From: Piper betle
Lineage: Eukaryota; Streptophyta; Magnoliopsida; Piperales; Piperaceae
Direction of reading: 5' to 3'
Assembly (NCBI GenBank): GCA_033002965.1
Contig: JAURVB010007419.1
Span: forward strand, 30,122 to 94,121
DNA length: 64,000 bases
In this document: in pieces, positions 23,005 to 35,500 of the stretch
Numbering within the stretch: position 1 is the stretch's first letter
Layout: every line of letters starts with the position of its first letter
Notes under the pieces: model-generated
What the model was told of the DNA's origin: nothing
The model's database searches: none
Seen by the model: the letters and a program-made list of their open reading frames with translations, nothing else
Translations under genes and position numbers: made by a program

Positions 23005-23539
23005 ATGATTGACCACCCTGAAAAAGAAGAGAACAATACAGGAGGAACACTGAAAAGCAGTGATGATGTGCCCAATGATCCAGGTGAGGAAAATTCAGAG
23101 GCATGGCTCAATCTGAGTCTTGGAAGGTACGACTCTCCTTCAGAAACCCATGTCAAAAACATCCCTAGCAGGGTCTTCTCTTGCAATTTCTGCTTGAGGA
23201 AGTTCTACAGCTCACAAGCTCTTGGGGGTCATCAGAATGCACACAAGAGAGAGAGGAATAGCAAGAAGGTCTCAAAGGCTGGCAATGTTTGATTTGAGTT
23301 CATTTGACATGCCCTTTGTTCGTTCCTTGGGTGTTCAACCTCATTCATTGATACATAAGCCAAAGACCCCAGTCCCCATGGTGGCTAAATTCAATAACAC
23401 TTCAAATGCTTTTGGGGTTACCTGGGTTCCCTTCTCATCCCAAGATGCAGTAGACTTGATGTGGCCAGGAAGTTTTCATGCAGACCAGATACACCTCAAG
23501 CAGGAACAAGCTACTCTTGACTTGAATCTGGGACTTTGA
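23005..23539 (+). CDS. C2H2 zinc-finger repressor (ZFP1/4/7-like, QALGGH type) with a frameshift
   Basis: Intronless. The first frame (23005-23292, 95 residues) holds an EAR-like motif (LNLSLG, 35-40) and one plant C2H2 finger: C60, C63, H76, H80 with QALGGH at 71-76. It then runs out of frame to a stop. The family's C-terminal half is intact in another frame (about 23240-23539) with [14 protein letters not shown] and a terminal EAR motif, LDLNLGL. The switch falls in aagagagagaggaa just after the finger; one missing GA unit accounts for it. Such proteins bind DNA through the finger and repress through EAR/TOPLESS. As written, the product keeps the finger and upstream EAR-like motif but loses the C-terminal EAR. 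Either a real lesion or a sequence error in a GA run. Confidence 0.8.
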
Positions 23540-24608
23540 TTATCCAGATCTAGACAACGATAAACCTTACAATCGTGGTGGGTATCAAAGTTCTTGTTCT
23601 TTCCCAATTCATTTTGGTCACCATGGAGCTTCAACAGGAAATAAACTTACCCCGATGATAAATAAGTCCAGTCCTTCTGTAAATCGGCAATAGATTATCT
23701 TTCCTTTTTTTTTGGCCAAGCAATGTTTTGCAAAAGAAATAGTGTCTGACTTCTATCTTTACATTCTTCTGTGAGTAGTTTTATCATGCGATTAGCTCAA
23801 ATACACAAGTTCAACTGAACTTAGGTAGCAGCATAATTCATCGACAGTCCTAAACGCTTTGCCAACTGCTTAAAGAAATGTTAAATGCAGAAAAAATCAG
23901 TTGCACAAATTTGGGTTTCTAAATCTAGAGAGTAACAATGTTGATGAGCTTCTTTTGGAGGTCCGCTACGATCTTTTTTATCTTAATCGATCAAAATCAT
24001 AAAATAAGCTATCCAAACTTATTCTCAAAATAATACGATCAAAATCAGAATCAGGAGTCTAGTTCACTGCACTGCTTGACCCGAGTATCAGAAGAAACTG
24101 AAAGTTGGTCATCGCGTTCAAGGACATCAAACTGTTACCCACCAACAAAATAGATTTCCATTTGCAGTTAAAGTACCATACAGTTAAAAAGCGTCCAGAC
24201 TGTTCCAAGGTCATTCGTAGCAGGCAGTGCTTTCCATGATCATTGCGAGTCCCTGAAAGGTCGTAAAGGAAACACAGCCGGACAATATTAATAAATTTAA
24301 TCAGCCACATAACACACATAAAAAAATAAGCAAACTTGTAAAACAGCCACTAATTACAAATCCAGATGACTAGTTACAAGGTACACTTCCCCCACTCAGC
24401 GAATTCAGATGCTAGATTACAAGGTTCTTCACCCACTTTAACAAAAGATATGCAACAACCAGCATAATTCCACCAGTTAAAAGCATTAAATTAGACCCAG
24501 GATACAAGTCGAGGTTCTGGGAGTTCTTTTAACAAGTAGTACGGGTTAAATATGTTCTTGAATCTTGACAGCTTCGTGAAATGTGTATAAGGTAAGGTGC
24601 ATGACATA
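23540..24608. other. intergenic DNA between convergent genes
   Basis: 3' ends of the zinc-finger gene (+) and the TIP41-like locus (-). No other gene seen. Confidence 0.5.
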
Positions 24609-27600
24609 CTACACCAATTTTAGCTTTTGAGTCTGATGATTGATGATGAGTAGCCGCTGAATGATTAGGTTAGGATCTCCATATGAAGCAGAATCAAAAG
24701 GAAAACCTTTCTGCAAAACATAAACAATGTCAAGGCAAAAGCTATTTTGTACAAGCAAAGAAAAGCTTCAAATCCTAATAATCAGTACTCAAGATCAAAG
24801 TGATGTAAAACCTAATATAAACTGAAATGGTACAGAAAAAAGTAAAATACGAAAGAAGACCCAAAAGACATCTTTCAACACAGAAACATATCTTCTATCT
24901 ACATCTCCAAGATAATCACCACAAATTTGCAAAGTTTCAGAAGACTCTTCTTGATAACAACAACAGAAAGTTTCTGGTATTTCTAAATTCAAAAGTCGCC
25001 CAGTGCTTGGAAACAAAATTTATATCAAAAGAAGAGCTTCATGCTTAAATTAGAGTCAATATACTTAGCCCAATTAGCTGAGCAGTCAAAATGACCTTCC
25101 ATACATGAACACAATCTACCTGACAAATAAAAAATATTAGTGATTACAGTTGATAAGGCACTCAATTTACACGACTTATAAATTCTAACATACATTCAAT
25201 AAAATGAGAACTATGAGAAGATCAAATTCAACAGAGTCAAAGAGTGCTTGGACAAACCAGCTCACAAATATAAGTGGTCCAATATAGTAGAGGAGGAACA
25301 AGTACTTCTCACATAAATGAACTCACCAACAATAAATCTTGAAACCTAGCTTCTCTCCAGCAGATCTCTCGGAGAACAGTAGGAGCTTCACTCTTATCAT
25401 TTCTAAAGGTGGAATAAAATCTAGTGTCTCTTAATCTCATCAGTACTCCATCAACTCTAAGCTGCACCAAATATCCACGAAAAATTAAACTAAACCAAAA
25501 AAGGTAAATGTGTTACAGTGACAACCGATTCGGGATAAATATAAATCAAATACAATAAAAAATAATCTCTCAAACAGACAAATATATTTAATATTCACAA
25601 ATGCCTACCTAAGCTTAATCATAATCAGCCACATTTAATAGACAAACCCAATCCTAATTTCACCAAGAAGTTTTAGTTTTGTTGACATCATTATTAAATG
25701 TTCATAAACCTGTGCTTGAGGTCATAAAAAGTACAGTGATACATCACAAAACAAGGTAACTTACACATGAATCATGATATATATCTAGACCTTGTTAATA
25801 CAGTTAAAGAAAGAAAAACACAAATTGAAAATTGAGATTGTACATGTTTTCATCTCTCATCCATAATCTAAATACAACTGCCATAAAAAAATAACAGGCT
25901 TGATCATGTCCATAAAACATTCGTATTGGATTAAACCAATATTGCTTAAGATTAAGAGACCACACTTACTGAAGCGGCTTAAACCATGCAAAAACTATTT
26001 AAGATTCAACTGCATGGCAAAATAGTTGTTCTCCCCCGATTAACTTTTTGCAAGTCCATTTAATTCTCAAAACTTACATTATTTCTAAGACTGAGCCAGA
26101 AGTTCACTACCTAGTGAAAGCATGTAACAAAATGTCAAAGCCTCTCTTACCCAAAAACGCAGCAGAAGAAACCAACAGCTTGGCATTACTCTCTGCACCA
26201 TCAGACAAAATGTTACAAAGAACAAAACAATAAAATACAAATTTAGTATTTGAATGTCAAATTAGCATATGTGTTACCACTTTTGCAGTTAAAAGAGACA
26301 GTCCACTATCAGCCAACTCATCCTCGTACAGCACAACCTGCCTTAGCTTTATATCAGTTAAACCATTTCATGAAGAGCAGCATGGTAAAGTCCACATTGC
26401 AAACCTGTTGGTGGCACCCACCTCATCATAAAATAAAATAGGTTCTTTGGCTGTTAATGCAACCAAATCAATCGCTCATCACAATCTTACCAGCTTAATT
26501 CAAATCTGCCCCCTTCTTTTTCATGCTGATGATTAAAAGGAAAACAAGAAATAGCATAAACTTGGCTTAATTGCACAATTAAGCACTCATAAGTATTTAA
26601 GCAACCATTCAAGTTACAGGACTATCCCTGCGCCTTAAAAAGCATAATTCTACAGTCATATTTGTAAAAATATGCATGAATTCTGGAAGTATATATAAAT
26701 CTTGAAACAACAGCAAGGCTTTCAAACCATAACATCAGGCAAAAATAAATTATATTGTTCCGGAAAAAATCAAAAGAGGCTTTCTATTAAGGCCTTCCTA
26801 TTAAAATTGGATCCCAGGAGACCACCAGAAAGTAAGAACTCTGACATAAAAGATTTGCCGAACTAAAAGAACGTTGAATAATTTTAAATGCTAACCTTTC
26901 CTCCATTCAGCTCAATTGTTTCACTGCGACTATAAGGAGATGTGAAAGTATAGTCGTAATCAAGTATCAGTCGCTGGGAGGGGTTTACTGCCGCATATGC
27001 AAGAAAATTAGCTTACAAAGTCGTAATAGGGCCATCGACACTTGGACCATGACCGTCACAAGCTACCCAATTTCAACAAAATGACAGACAACAGCAGAAA
27101 ATCTGAACCCATACCTTCTAAACTTCCACTTTGCTGCTGCAGGCAATTCAACCGGGGGCAAAGCTTCTTGCTTCCAGCCACACAGAGCATCAAATGCATT
27201 GAAATGGATCTTGATACACGTACTTTCATGCACAAGCGTCAAAGAGCTCTCCTCAAATACCATCTCCGGCAAATGACAAGTCCCAAGCATTTCTTCCCAC
27301 CTATCACGCACGCACACACAAACACCAAAATAAAAATAAAAATAAATAAATAAATAATACCTTAACTGCAAAATGAACTCAATCGGAAAAAATTTGCAAA
27401 GCAGCGTTCACAAGTGATGATCACTACCAACAATAACAACCCCAGAATGTTTGCACACCAGAAAATTAAATAGCAAACAGCAAACAATTACTTGCACTTC
27501 AGAGTTATCAACATCTTTTTTAACCAATCACAAAAGAATTCTCAAATCCCAGAACCCCAAAAACCAATTCGATTCCAGAAAATGCACCACAACCATGAAT

Positions 27601-27855
27601 CAAAGAGAACTAGGGCTAGGCTGTCTTATATCCCTATCATGCTATTCTACACCACAAGTAGCGGCGAGAAAGGGAGCAAAGCGTTTACTGTTGGCGAGAG
27701 ATGGAGTTGAGGATGGGCATTTGGCGGGACTCCACCACCCACCCACGAAGGCGAAGGCCATTCCGGCCGGACGGAAACCTCTCGGCCCCGGCGAACTCCA
27801 ACACAGAGTCCTCTCCGAAGTGAGCCTCCGTCGCCGGCGAGCCGCCCTTCTCCAT
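24609..27855 (-). pseudogene. TIP41-like gene with reading-frame lesions
   Basis: Eight exons in transcription order: 27689-27855, 27115-27300, 26896-26987, 26422-26525, 26278-26337, 26151-26192, 25327-25461, 24609-24710. TIP41 proteins bind PP2A-type phosphatase catalytic subunits and act in TOR signalling. Recognised pieces: RQMPILNS, CHLPEMVFEES, IHFNAFDALCGWKQEALP, LILDYDYTFTSPY, KEPILFYDE, VVLYEDELADSGLSLL, CWFLLLRFW, LRVDGVLMRLRDTR, REICWREARFQ and a C-terminal IQRLLIINHQTQKLKL. All introns keep GT-AG ends. Three lesions: one extra C in exon 3 (about 26978-26985) that leads to an in-frame TGA; a TAA at 26487-26489 where the family has W followed by an acidic residue; one missing base near 26472. 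As written the reading frame ends about 125 residues in. A decayed copy or a poorly resolved sequence. Confidence 0.75.
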
Positions 27856-28578
27856 CTCCTTCTCCAGCGCCGGCGACGACAAACCTCGCCGAGAGCGGGG
27901 AGAGAGGCCGGGTTGGAAGAAGCGGGTCGGACAACAAGTGTTAATCGGGTACCCGCATATTCGAGTTATGTTTGTAACAAACTTGTTTGTTTGACCATGG
28001 AAGATGTATATGGTCAATGGTCCCACCAGGGACTCCCATTGATCCATTAACATTAGTTGAATGTTCAACTTCATAAAAATCTCGATGTTAAACTTTGATA
28101 AAAAAAAAATTGACTCAATAATTATAATATCAAGTTTAATTCAGCTTGAAATAAAACTTTGGCCAACTTATTCCCCTCCGGTTTTCAAAATTATAACAAT
28201 TTTAACAATGACACAAAGCATTAATATGTGATTATTTTATTTTATACATTGCCATAAAAAAATTGAAATATTTTAATTTTTAAAACGAAGTTTTGATATA
28301 AAATTTACAAATAGAGAGATGTAAATCAAAGTAGTCTAGCTAAACTCATGCCCAAAATGTCTAAAACATTGACAAGCTTCATACACAACCGTGTTAAAAC
28401 TAAACAAATTTAATCAGCGCCATTTGATAAGTTAAAATATTTCAAATAAGGCCGTTCTTCAGATAAGTGTAGTTTATATTATTCTCAATTAAAAATTACG
28501 GGTCTATTCTTCAACTTAATAATAATAAATAAATAAAATAAATACACAAATCCACGTACATAGGGAGTGATAATAATA

Positions 28579-28614
<36 letters not shown>

Positions 28615-28832
28615 TTATTATTTTAATTTTTAGAAGTTCAACGTGAGTTGTAGGAAAAGTCCTGGGCAGTAAAAAGAAAATGACGTTGCTATCCTTAGGC
28701 GGCAAGTCAAGCAGCCTCGCGACGGGCACCATCCCTCGCAGTCTTATCGCCTCCCATTGCCACCGCCGGCGACCACCACTCCGACGGCAGGCAAAACCCG
28801 TCGCCCGTCGCCGGAAAAGCTCATCGCCCATT
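27856..28832. other. divergent promoter region between the TIP41-like and DCL genes
   Basis: About 1 kb, AT-rich, separating two genes that point away from each other. Contains an (ATT)n microsatellite at about 28568-28625. Confidence 0.6.
28568..28625. repeat. (ATT)n/(AAT)n microsatellite
   Basis: Some 15 ATT units with short AAT flanks, about 200 bases upstream of the DCL start. Confidence 0.9.
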
Positions 28833-30374
28833 ATGGCTTCCCTTGCCTCTTCCATCTCCGCCCTTCTCCTCCTCAGACGCATTCCTATCCCCCTACGCAC
28901 CCTCTGCCCCTTCCCTTGCTGGTCCCGCCGTTTCTCCGTCGACCCTCCGGCGGCGCAAGATGTCCTCCCGGCGCCCGCCGCAGCGGCCGCCGGCGATTCT
29001 GCGTCATTTCCCACTACTGCCTTTGGGACGAGGGACGCGCTGCTAGGCTCGCGGGTGGAGCACCCCGACTACCGGCGGTGGAAAGAGCAGGAGGAGGAGA
29101 TCCTCAACGATGTGGAGCCGGTCATTTTGCTTGCTAAGGAGATTCTCCACTCTGATAGGTGCGGGAAAAAAATCGAAACTTGGTACCCGAAAAGATTGAT
29201 TTTTGTGTTCCGGTGTTGATGTTCTGCAACCGCAGGTACAAGGATGGGGAGCGACTCTCGGAACAAGATGAACAGGTTATTATTGATAAGCTTCTTTCTT
29301 ATCATCCACACGCCGAAGATAAGATTGGGTGCGGTCTGGATTCCATTATGGTGAGAAGGAAGCTGCTGTTCTTCATTTTCGTTCATAGTTGATTCTAATC
29401 ATCCATACACAGATTGTGGTAACATTATATAAATAATTTCTTCTTCTTCTGTTCATGCATTTACTGAATTTTATACTGGGTTTTACTTTGTCGGGGTAAT
29501 TGACGTTATTGAAAACTATATGCTTACTGATTTCCCTTGATCTAACTTTGAAGATATATACTCCAAAAGCAATGAAGATTTTCTCTAGATATGATGATGA
29601 GACGTGTACTCTAAACAGTGAAGATATACTCTACATAATGCATCTTAGACGCTAAGTTTGCAAAGCGTTGTTGTCATGGTATGATGTCGTACATTACTAG
29701 AGTTATCAAGCATGCTTGCTGGTTATTTCTTTGACTAGAATTCTACATCAAGAGTGCTGCCATTTAATGGTTTGTTTTCTTCCTGGAAGTAACCAAATCC
29801 AGATCTATTCTAAAATTGAATCTCTACTGACTTTCCATGGAATTATAATTTAGTAATGAATCTAATCTCTTACAAGTGTTCATCTTATAATGCTTTCAAT
29901 GAACTGACAAGTTACTACAGAGCTTCCTCTAAGAAAGCTATGGATAGGTGTATCATTGTAGTTTAGCGGGGGAAAGTAAGAAGCGCAGTGCAAGGCTCCA
30001 AGATGAGAGCAGTTATTCTACTTGAATAAGTAGTGAGATATATATATTTTGATTCTTTTCATAAGTTCTATCTCTAATTCCATTCGGAGCTCACTTATTT
30101 CTACTTTCTCATCTGTTTTTTGCTAATAGTGATTGTATCCAAGTTATTTTGTCAATGCTATATTTCATTAATTGCCTTACTAATGTTACCCGAACTTTTT
30201 CTTTGCTGCTAGGTTGATCGTCATCCACAATTCAAAAATTCGAGATGTTTGTTTGTTGTAAGAACGGATGGAGCATGGATAGACTTCTCCTACCAGAAAT
30301 GTCTTCGAGCATATATACGTGGGAAATATCCTTCCTATGCGGATAGGTTTATAAAAGAACATTTCAAGCGCTAG
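28833..30374 (+). CDS. DCL-like protein (DUF3223), organelle-targeted
   Basis: Three exons (28833-29158, 29236-29350, 30213-30374) join in frame to 200 residues. The family is named for tomato DCL (defective chloroplasts and leaves) and is linked to plastid rRNA maturation. Residues 1-60 are a basic, alanine/proline-rich transit peptide without conserved motifs. The DUF3223 domain follows: ILNDVEPVILLAKEILHSDR, YKDGERLSEQDEQVIIDKLL, SYHPHAEDKIGCGLDSIM, VDRHPQFKNSRCLFVVRTDG, WIDFSYQKCLRAYIRGKYP, ending FIKEHFKR. An upstream in-frame ATG at 28680 would add 51 arginine-rich residues; I prefer 28833 because MASLASSI looks like a normal transit-peptide start. All splice sites are canonical and no lesion is seen. 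Confidence 0.92.
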
Positions 30375-31424
30375 TGGCTGATCAGGAAAATTTAATGTAA
30401 GGCAGGATGTGCAGTATATAGAGATAACCTTCTAATGGTTATAGTACAACCTTTCTACGTGGTGAAATTTTTGCCTACTTGAGCTCAAGCTGAATTTCTG
30501 GGGAGTAATTAGCTGATATGAGCAGCTGTTCATATTTAACTTGGTGATAAGAGTTAGATGTTGGAGGGAGAAGAGTTCTTCAGGGTGGCAAATTTCTCAT
30601 TCCATGGCAATAAAGGTGAATGCCTGATTTTTTTTTCAAAGGAATGCCTGATCTTTTGCACCTCTCATGATTTTTTGCTCTGAGTGATTGATTTTAAGTT
30701 CCTGTTATTGGAACAGTGTTTTCCCTGGTTGGGAAGCTGGACCTAAGTTAATGCCACGTTTCGACATTTTCAAGCCTTCTTTCTTCCTCGTGTTGTTAAT
30801 GGAGGCCAGAGGCCCTGATAAATTTGTTCATAAAGGGTCTTAATTTGCATTATAGATGTATTGACAAAAAAACAGTCTTTTTTGTTTGTTTAAAACCAAA
30901 CTTATTTGCCTTTTTATTGCCCATTTTTTTACTTATATTGGAGGAAAATAAAACAATATAGAAAAACGAATATGTGAATTTAAAGGAAGGGACTAGTCTT
31001 AGGACACACAAGGAGAGGAGGTGATGAAGATTCATAGTACATATAGTCTCTGTTAGTGAGATTTGATGGGCTGTCACAATGGCTCTTCATTTTGGGGAAG
31101 AACGTCTTTTACATATTTGGCAGGGGAACAACCCCGTAGGAGCTTGCAGTATTCACAGTAGGCGACGTCGGTGTGGAGGGAAAGCCTCTCCCTCTTCTCC
31201 CTCTATCATCGGCAAGGCTGCGTCTATCCACTCCAGTTTCTGTTGCAATCATTTTCTTGAGCATCCTCACCACCTCCGGGCTGATGCGAGAAATGCCCAT
31301 GGGAGAGCAGCCTTCATCAAGATGAAGGCTGCTCATCCCTGGTCCGCGCTTAGAGCGGAAGTAGTTGATTTCTCTACTCGTTGGTATATGGTAAGTGCCC
31401 CTATTTCTCCCATTGTTGGCACGA
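30375..31424. other. intergenic DNA, DCL 3' side
   Basis: 3' untranslated region of the DCL gene, then mixed sequence. A GC-richer piece (31109-31336) has an open frame on the minus strand that I do not recognise. A near-perfect palindrome lies at 31306-31333. Confidence 0.4.
31306..31333. repeat. 13-bp inverted repeat with 2-base spacer
   Basis: AGCAGCCTTCATC and its exact reverse complement GATGAAGGCTGCT are separated by AA. Confidence 0.9.
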
Positions 31425-32560
31425 ATTCGGAGTGGAATTGGCCGATTTGAATCGGATCGGCAGCGTGCCGATCCGATTTTGGGGCCGAATCAGTCGGCCC
31501 CGAATCGGCACCCAACTCGGCCGATTTATCCCGATTCCGGCCGAGTTAACTCCGATTCGGAATCGGGGTAAATCGGGAGGAATCGGTTTTTTGGGTAAAT
31601 TATTAAAATACCCTTGGTATGATTTTTATTAAATTATTTAAGCATGGGTAAAATTGGAATTTTGATTTTAAAAACCTAACGTTAACCCGCTCCGATTTTC
31701 CATCGCCGCGCGTCCGCCATTCTGCCGCCGCGTTTCCGCCCTCTGCCGTGCGTCCCTGACTCCGGCCTCGCCTCCGACTGGGCTGCCGACCTCGCCTCCG
31801 CCCTCGCAACGTCGCCGCCGACGTGTGGCCGGACCGAATCGGCCCTGTGAACGCGAGAGCGCCGCCGTCCGTTCCTCCGACTGGGCCTCCGACCGGGCTG
31901 CCGACGTCAGCCTCCGCCCTCGCAACCTCGCCTCCGACGTGTGGCCGGCCGACAGCGCAGTGGCCGCGAGACTCGCCGCCGACCGGGCTGCCGACCGATT
32001 CGTGTAAAGTTGGATTTTTTTTAAAATTAAATCTGCAAATTATTGGCTATGCTTCACAAATTTTTTTCATTGCTGATTTGTGATTCATGATCAAATTTAT
32101 ACGTCAAATTTTATGATATGTGTTGTGCAAATGTGTATGTGCTGTGCAAAATCGTAGGTCAAATTTTTTACAAATTGCTATGTGATGTGTAAATTCGTAT
32201 GTCAAATTTTTTATGCAAAATTGTGTATGTGCTGTGCAAAATCGTAGGTCAATTTTTTTACAAATTGCTATGTGATGTGCAAATTTGTATGTCAAATTTT
32301 TTTGTGCAAAATTGTGTATGTGCTGTGCAAATTGTGATGCTCTTTTATACTTGTATTAAATTATAAATTTGTGTATTTATGTGCAAAAATTATATAATTA
32401 TGTATTTCAGGTATTTATGTTATGAGTTGTCAAATTTTTGTATATGACCAATTTGGACCGATTCAACTGAACCGATTCCTAGCCGATTTAGACCGATTCC
32501 GATTCCGATTCCGACTCCCTCGAAAACCGATTCCGATTCCAATTTTGATTTATGCAACCA
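31425..32560. mobile_element. CCGATT-rich element, candidate non-autonomous transposon
   Basis: Both ends are built of short CCGATT/AATCGG motifs in both orientations (for example aatcggatcggcagcgtgcc at the left, ccgattccgattccgattcc at the right) and could pair as subterminal repeats. The middle has a GC-rich block (about 31690-32010) with an internal duplication: gggctgccgac through gacgtgtggccgg at about 31780-31833 and again at about 31898-31950. An AT-rich 90-bp tandem repeat follows. No transposase frame or exact target duplication is visible, so class and ends are uncertain. Confidence 0.45.
32133..32345. repeat. 90-91 bp tandem repeat, about 2.4 copies
   Basis: Copies start with GTGTATGTGCTGTGCAAA at 32133, 32223 and 32314. 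The third copy breaks off after about 30 bases. Confidence 0.85.
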
Positions 32561-35500
32561 TGATTTCTCCATGACACAATTTTTTTGCCCCTATATCTCA
32601 ACCAATCAATGAAAAGTCGACCCAATAAATAAGTATTCGTTCAACCATATGAAAAAGAAGCTAGTTCATGCATTCAGGATGGTCATTTTTCAAGCTTTTA
32701 AGAGTCTATTGAAAAACAGATCGACCAATGTATGACGGAGTAAACAAATAGGGAGATCGATTGAAATCAGTGATTACAATTATGGACTTGACCACCAAAT
32801 CAAAGTCAATAAAATGTCATTGGTGAGAATTGCCTTCGTTGAATCTTTAAACTTTAAATAAAACTGACATTATCTAATATAAGTGAGATGACTTCCTACA
32901 TAAGTTTGAATGCCATCTTGAGTTATCGGAGTACTAACATTCAACTTTCATGGCCTTTTCAAATCAATTGAAACAAAGTGCTGTAACCAGACTTAATAAC
33001 TACACGTTCATATGATATCATGTAATTTAACTCCACAAAATAATCGGCTCTTATTAATAAAAAGAGAATTAAAAATCAAGCTAGGATAAAAAGTAAGAGA
33101 TTTTACCGGTCAAAGTACAACAAAAACAAATAAAAATAAATTATTATAATATATCTTCTCATTCAATTTAGTCTACTTTAAAATCAAAGTTCATATCTAA
33201 AATATAAGATCTTCTCCATATTTTATATTTTTTCATGATGCCTTCGGTCTATTTTTATTCCATATTTTGTATTTATTTGCCTCTTTAGATATTGGTAATT
33301 TTCTTAGAGATTAGGAGTTTATTGAAATTCAATGGTGGACTCCACTAACTGCGTTGTGCGGTAAGATGGCCCGCAGGTAGACTCCGGTAACTATGTCCTG
33401 CAGTATAAAACAAAAGTGCTATAGGGTCAAACAGTAAATCAAGTAGAGAAGAGTCCTAACGGACCTGTGAGATAAGTTTCACGTCTTAGCTCAGCGAGTT
33501 CGATTCCGCGTAACCTAGCAAATGCAAAGTATTACTCAAACCTTAAATGATATGTCTGTAACATGATATATAGATAATCCTAAATGTAACAAATGACGTG
33601 ACATGCAAGGGCAAGAAATTAAACATTCAATACATCACCACATTCACATAAATCACATGATGAGAGTATCGTAGGCACTGAGTGAGATTTTATAAAATAA
33701 AACAAGTATCAAAACGAAGATCTTAGTCATTATAAATTGTTTTTCTGATTCAACCCACACACTTAAATTTAACCAAAGATATTGAAATGCATGAAGATTT
33801 AGGAAATTTTATCTAAGATATCTGTCATGTTAATCGAGAATAAGATCTCGATAAAATTATGAAAAGTAACTTAAGATTTCAGGCGAATTATTTAAATTTA
33901 ACTACAAATGTAATTTCAACATAGTGACCTTAATCTGGAGAGCTTGAATGACTTAGAGTCAAACTCATTCCCGTGGTTGTGAGTTAAAGAATATCATTAT
34001 TAAAATAATATTATATCATTTAGTTAATTAAAATAATTTAGTTAATAATCATATAACTTAAGATTTTCACATCGTAATCTATTCACAACAAAAAATGAGT
34101 TAAAATATTATCATCATTTTAACTATTTAATCAATTAATCAACTTGAAACGCGAAACAAGATCACCAAGATGCGGCCAAGAATTATGAAGTTTTAATCAT
34201 TTTATTATTTCAACCGTTATTAGGTAGCTTAAACAATGGATGAAAAAACTAGGGCAAATAAAGGGGGAAAATGGGGGAAGTTCGAGACAGCTTCTAAGGC
34301 TTGACTAAGGCTAAGAGGTACGCCTAAATGCGTGTGATACAACTCTAAACTAAAAACATGTCATGCTTGAAACATGCACGACACTACTCTAATCTACACA
34401 ACACAATCGAATGAGACACACACCACTAACTTGACAATTGGGGTTGACTCGGAGACTTAAACCGCAAACACACTTAATGTCTAAGCCCACAACAACATAC
34501 AAAGATCCTCCTAGCACCAGACCAATCAAACTGGACCGACAGTGAGCTATTTGGTCGACCAACAGCAAACCACACCGAAAATATCAGGCTGATGGGTCAG
34601 TTTTTACATGTATATTTCACAAATAATAAAACCACACGCAGAACATTTCACAATTTCATTTCACACATACAAAACCATTTTAGAGGTATTCCACCTCATT
34701 CACATTGCATCACAGAGCATTTACAACCAAATTTTACATTTTTCAAGCTATTGATTTATCTAGTTTTCACATGAGTCTTTCAACTTAGAAAACAAAACCT
34801 CTAAGCTCTTCTAATCTATGTTTCTTCTTCGCTCTGGGTATCTACACAAGAGATATGGTTTCCTGGGATTTATTTAACCTTCAGTTTCAGGACTACGGGG
34901 CTTGGAGAATTTTTGCACAAAATAAATTAAACTTGTGTGTTGTAGAGTATTTCGTGTACAAAACAAAAGATACAGTTAGGGATAAATAAAAGATGAATAA
35001 AGAAACTCACTTGCATTTCCAAAAGTAGTCCAAAACCACACAATTCACATCCACTCTCTAATCGATAATATGTCCACAACACAGGGAGGGAGAGATACAC
35101 AAAACCAAACCAAAACACGGTAGGCACACACAAGCAGCCCAACCCCAGCATCTTCCAAGCCTCCTCGTGACATCACGATAACTCACCTAAATGAATATAA
35201 AAAATGCATCAGCAACAAGTATTCCTGATTCCCAAATAACTAACAAAGAAAAACTCAACAACTGGCAATGAGTATCACGACCAAAAATTGAAAGATTGTG
35301 GTAGTATTATTCCACCATGCACTAAGTATCTTGTTTTTATAGATACTTTTCATCTAGGAGATTAACCATAAATTCATTAATAATTGGCCTTGTTAGTATA
35401 TCTATATAGGTTATAGGTAAGAGTCTCCAAAAATATTCTGCAAGTCCATATGTTGTCTAATAGACCTTGACTTTTATTAAGACAATGAAGTCAACTTACT

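Noticed and set aside
26451..26492. Strong donor-like GTAAGA inside TIP41-like exon 4, which could spare the TAA
   Set aside because: The only usable acceptor would leave an intron of about 40 bases and the phase does not restore the frame.
28610..29014. Minus-strand ORF of 134 codons
   Set aside because: Shadow of the GC-rich transit-peptide exon of the DCL gene.
31109..31336. Minus-strand frame MSSLHLDEGCSPMG
   Set aside because: It includes the palindrome and has no recognised domain; composition alone does not support a gene.
33470..33530. Second tRNA-like stretch (cttagctcagcgagttcgattcc)
   Set aside because: It has a D-arm-like and a T-loop-like motif but no matching stems or space for an anticodon arm.
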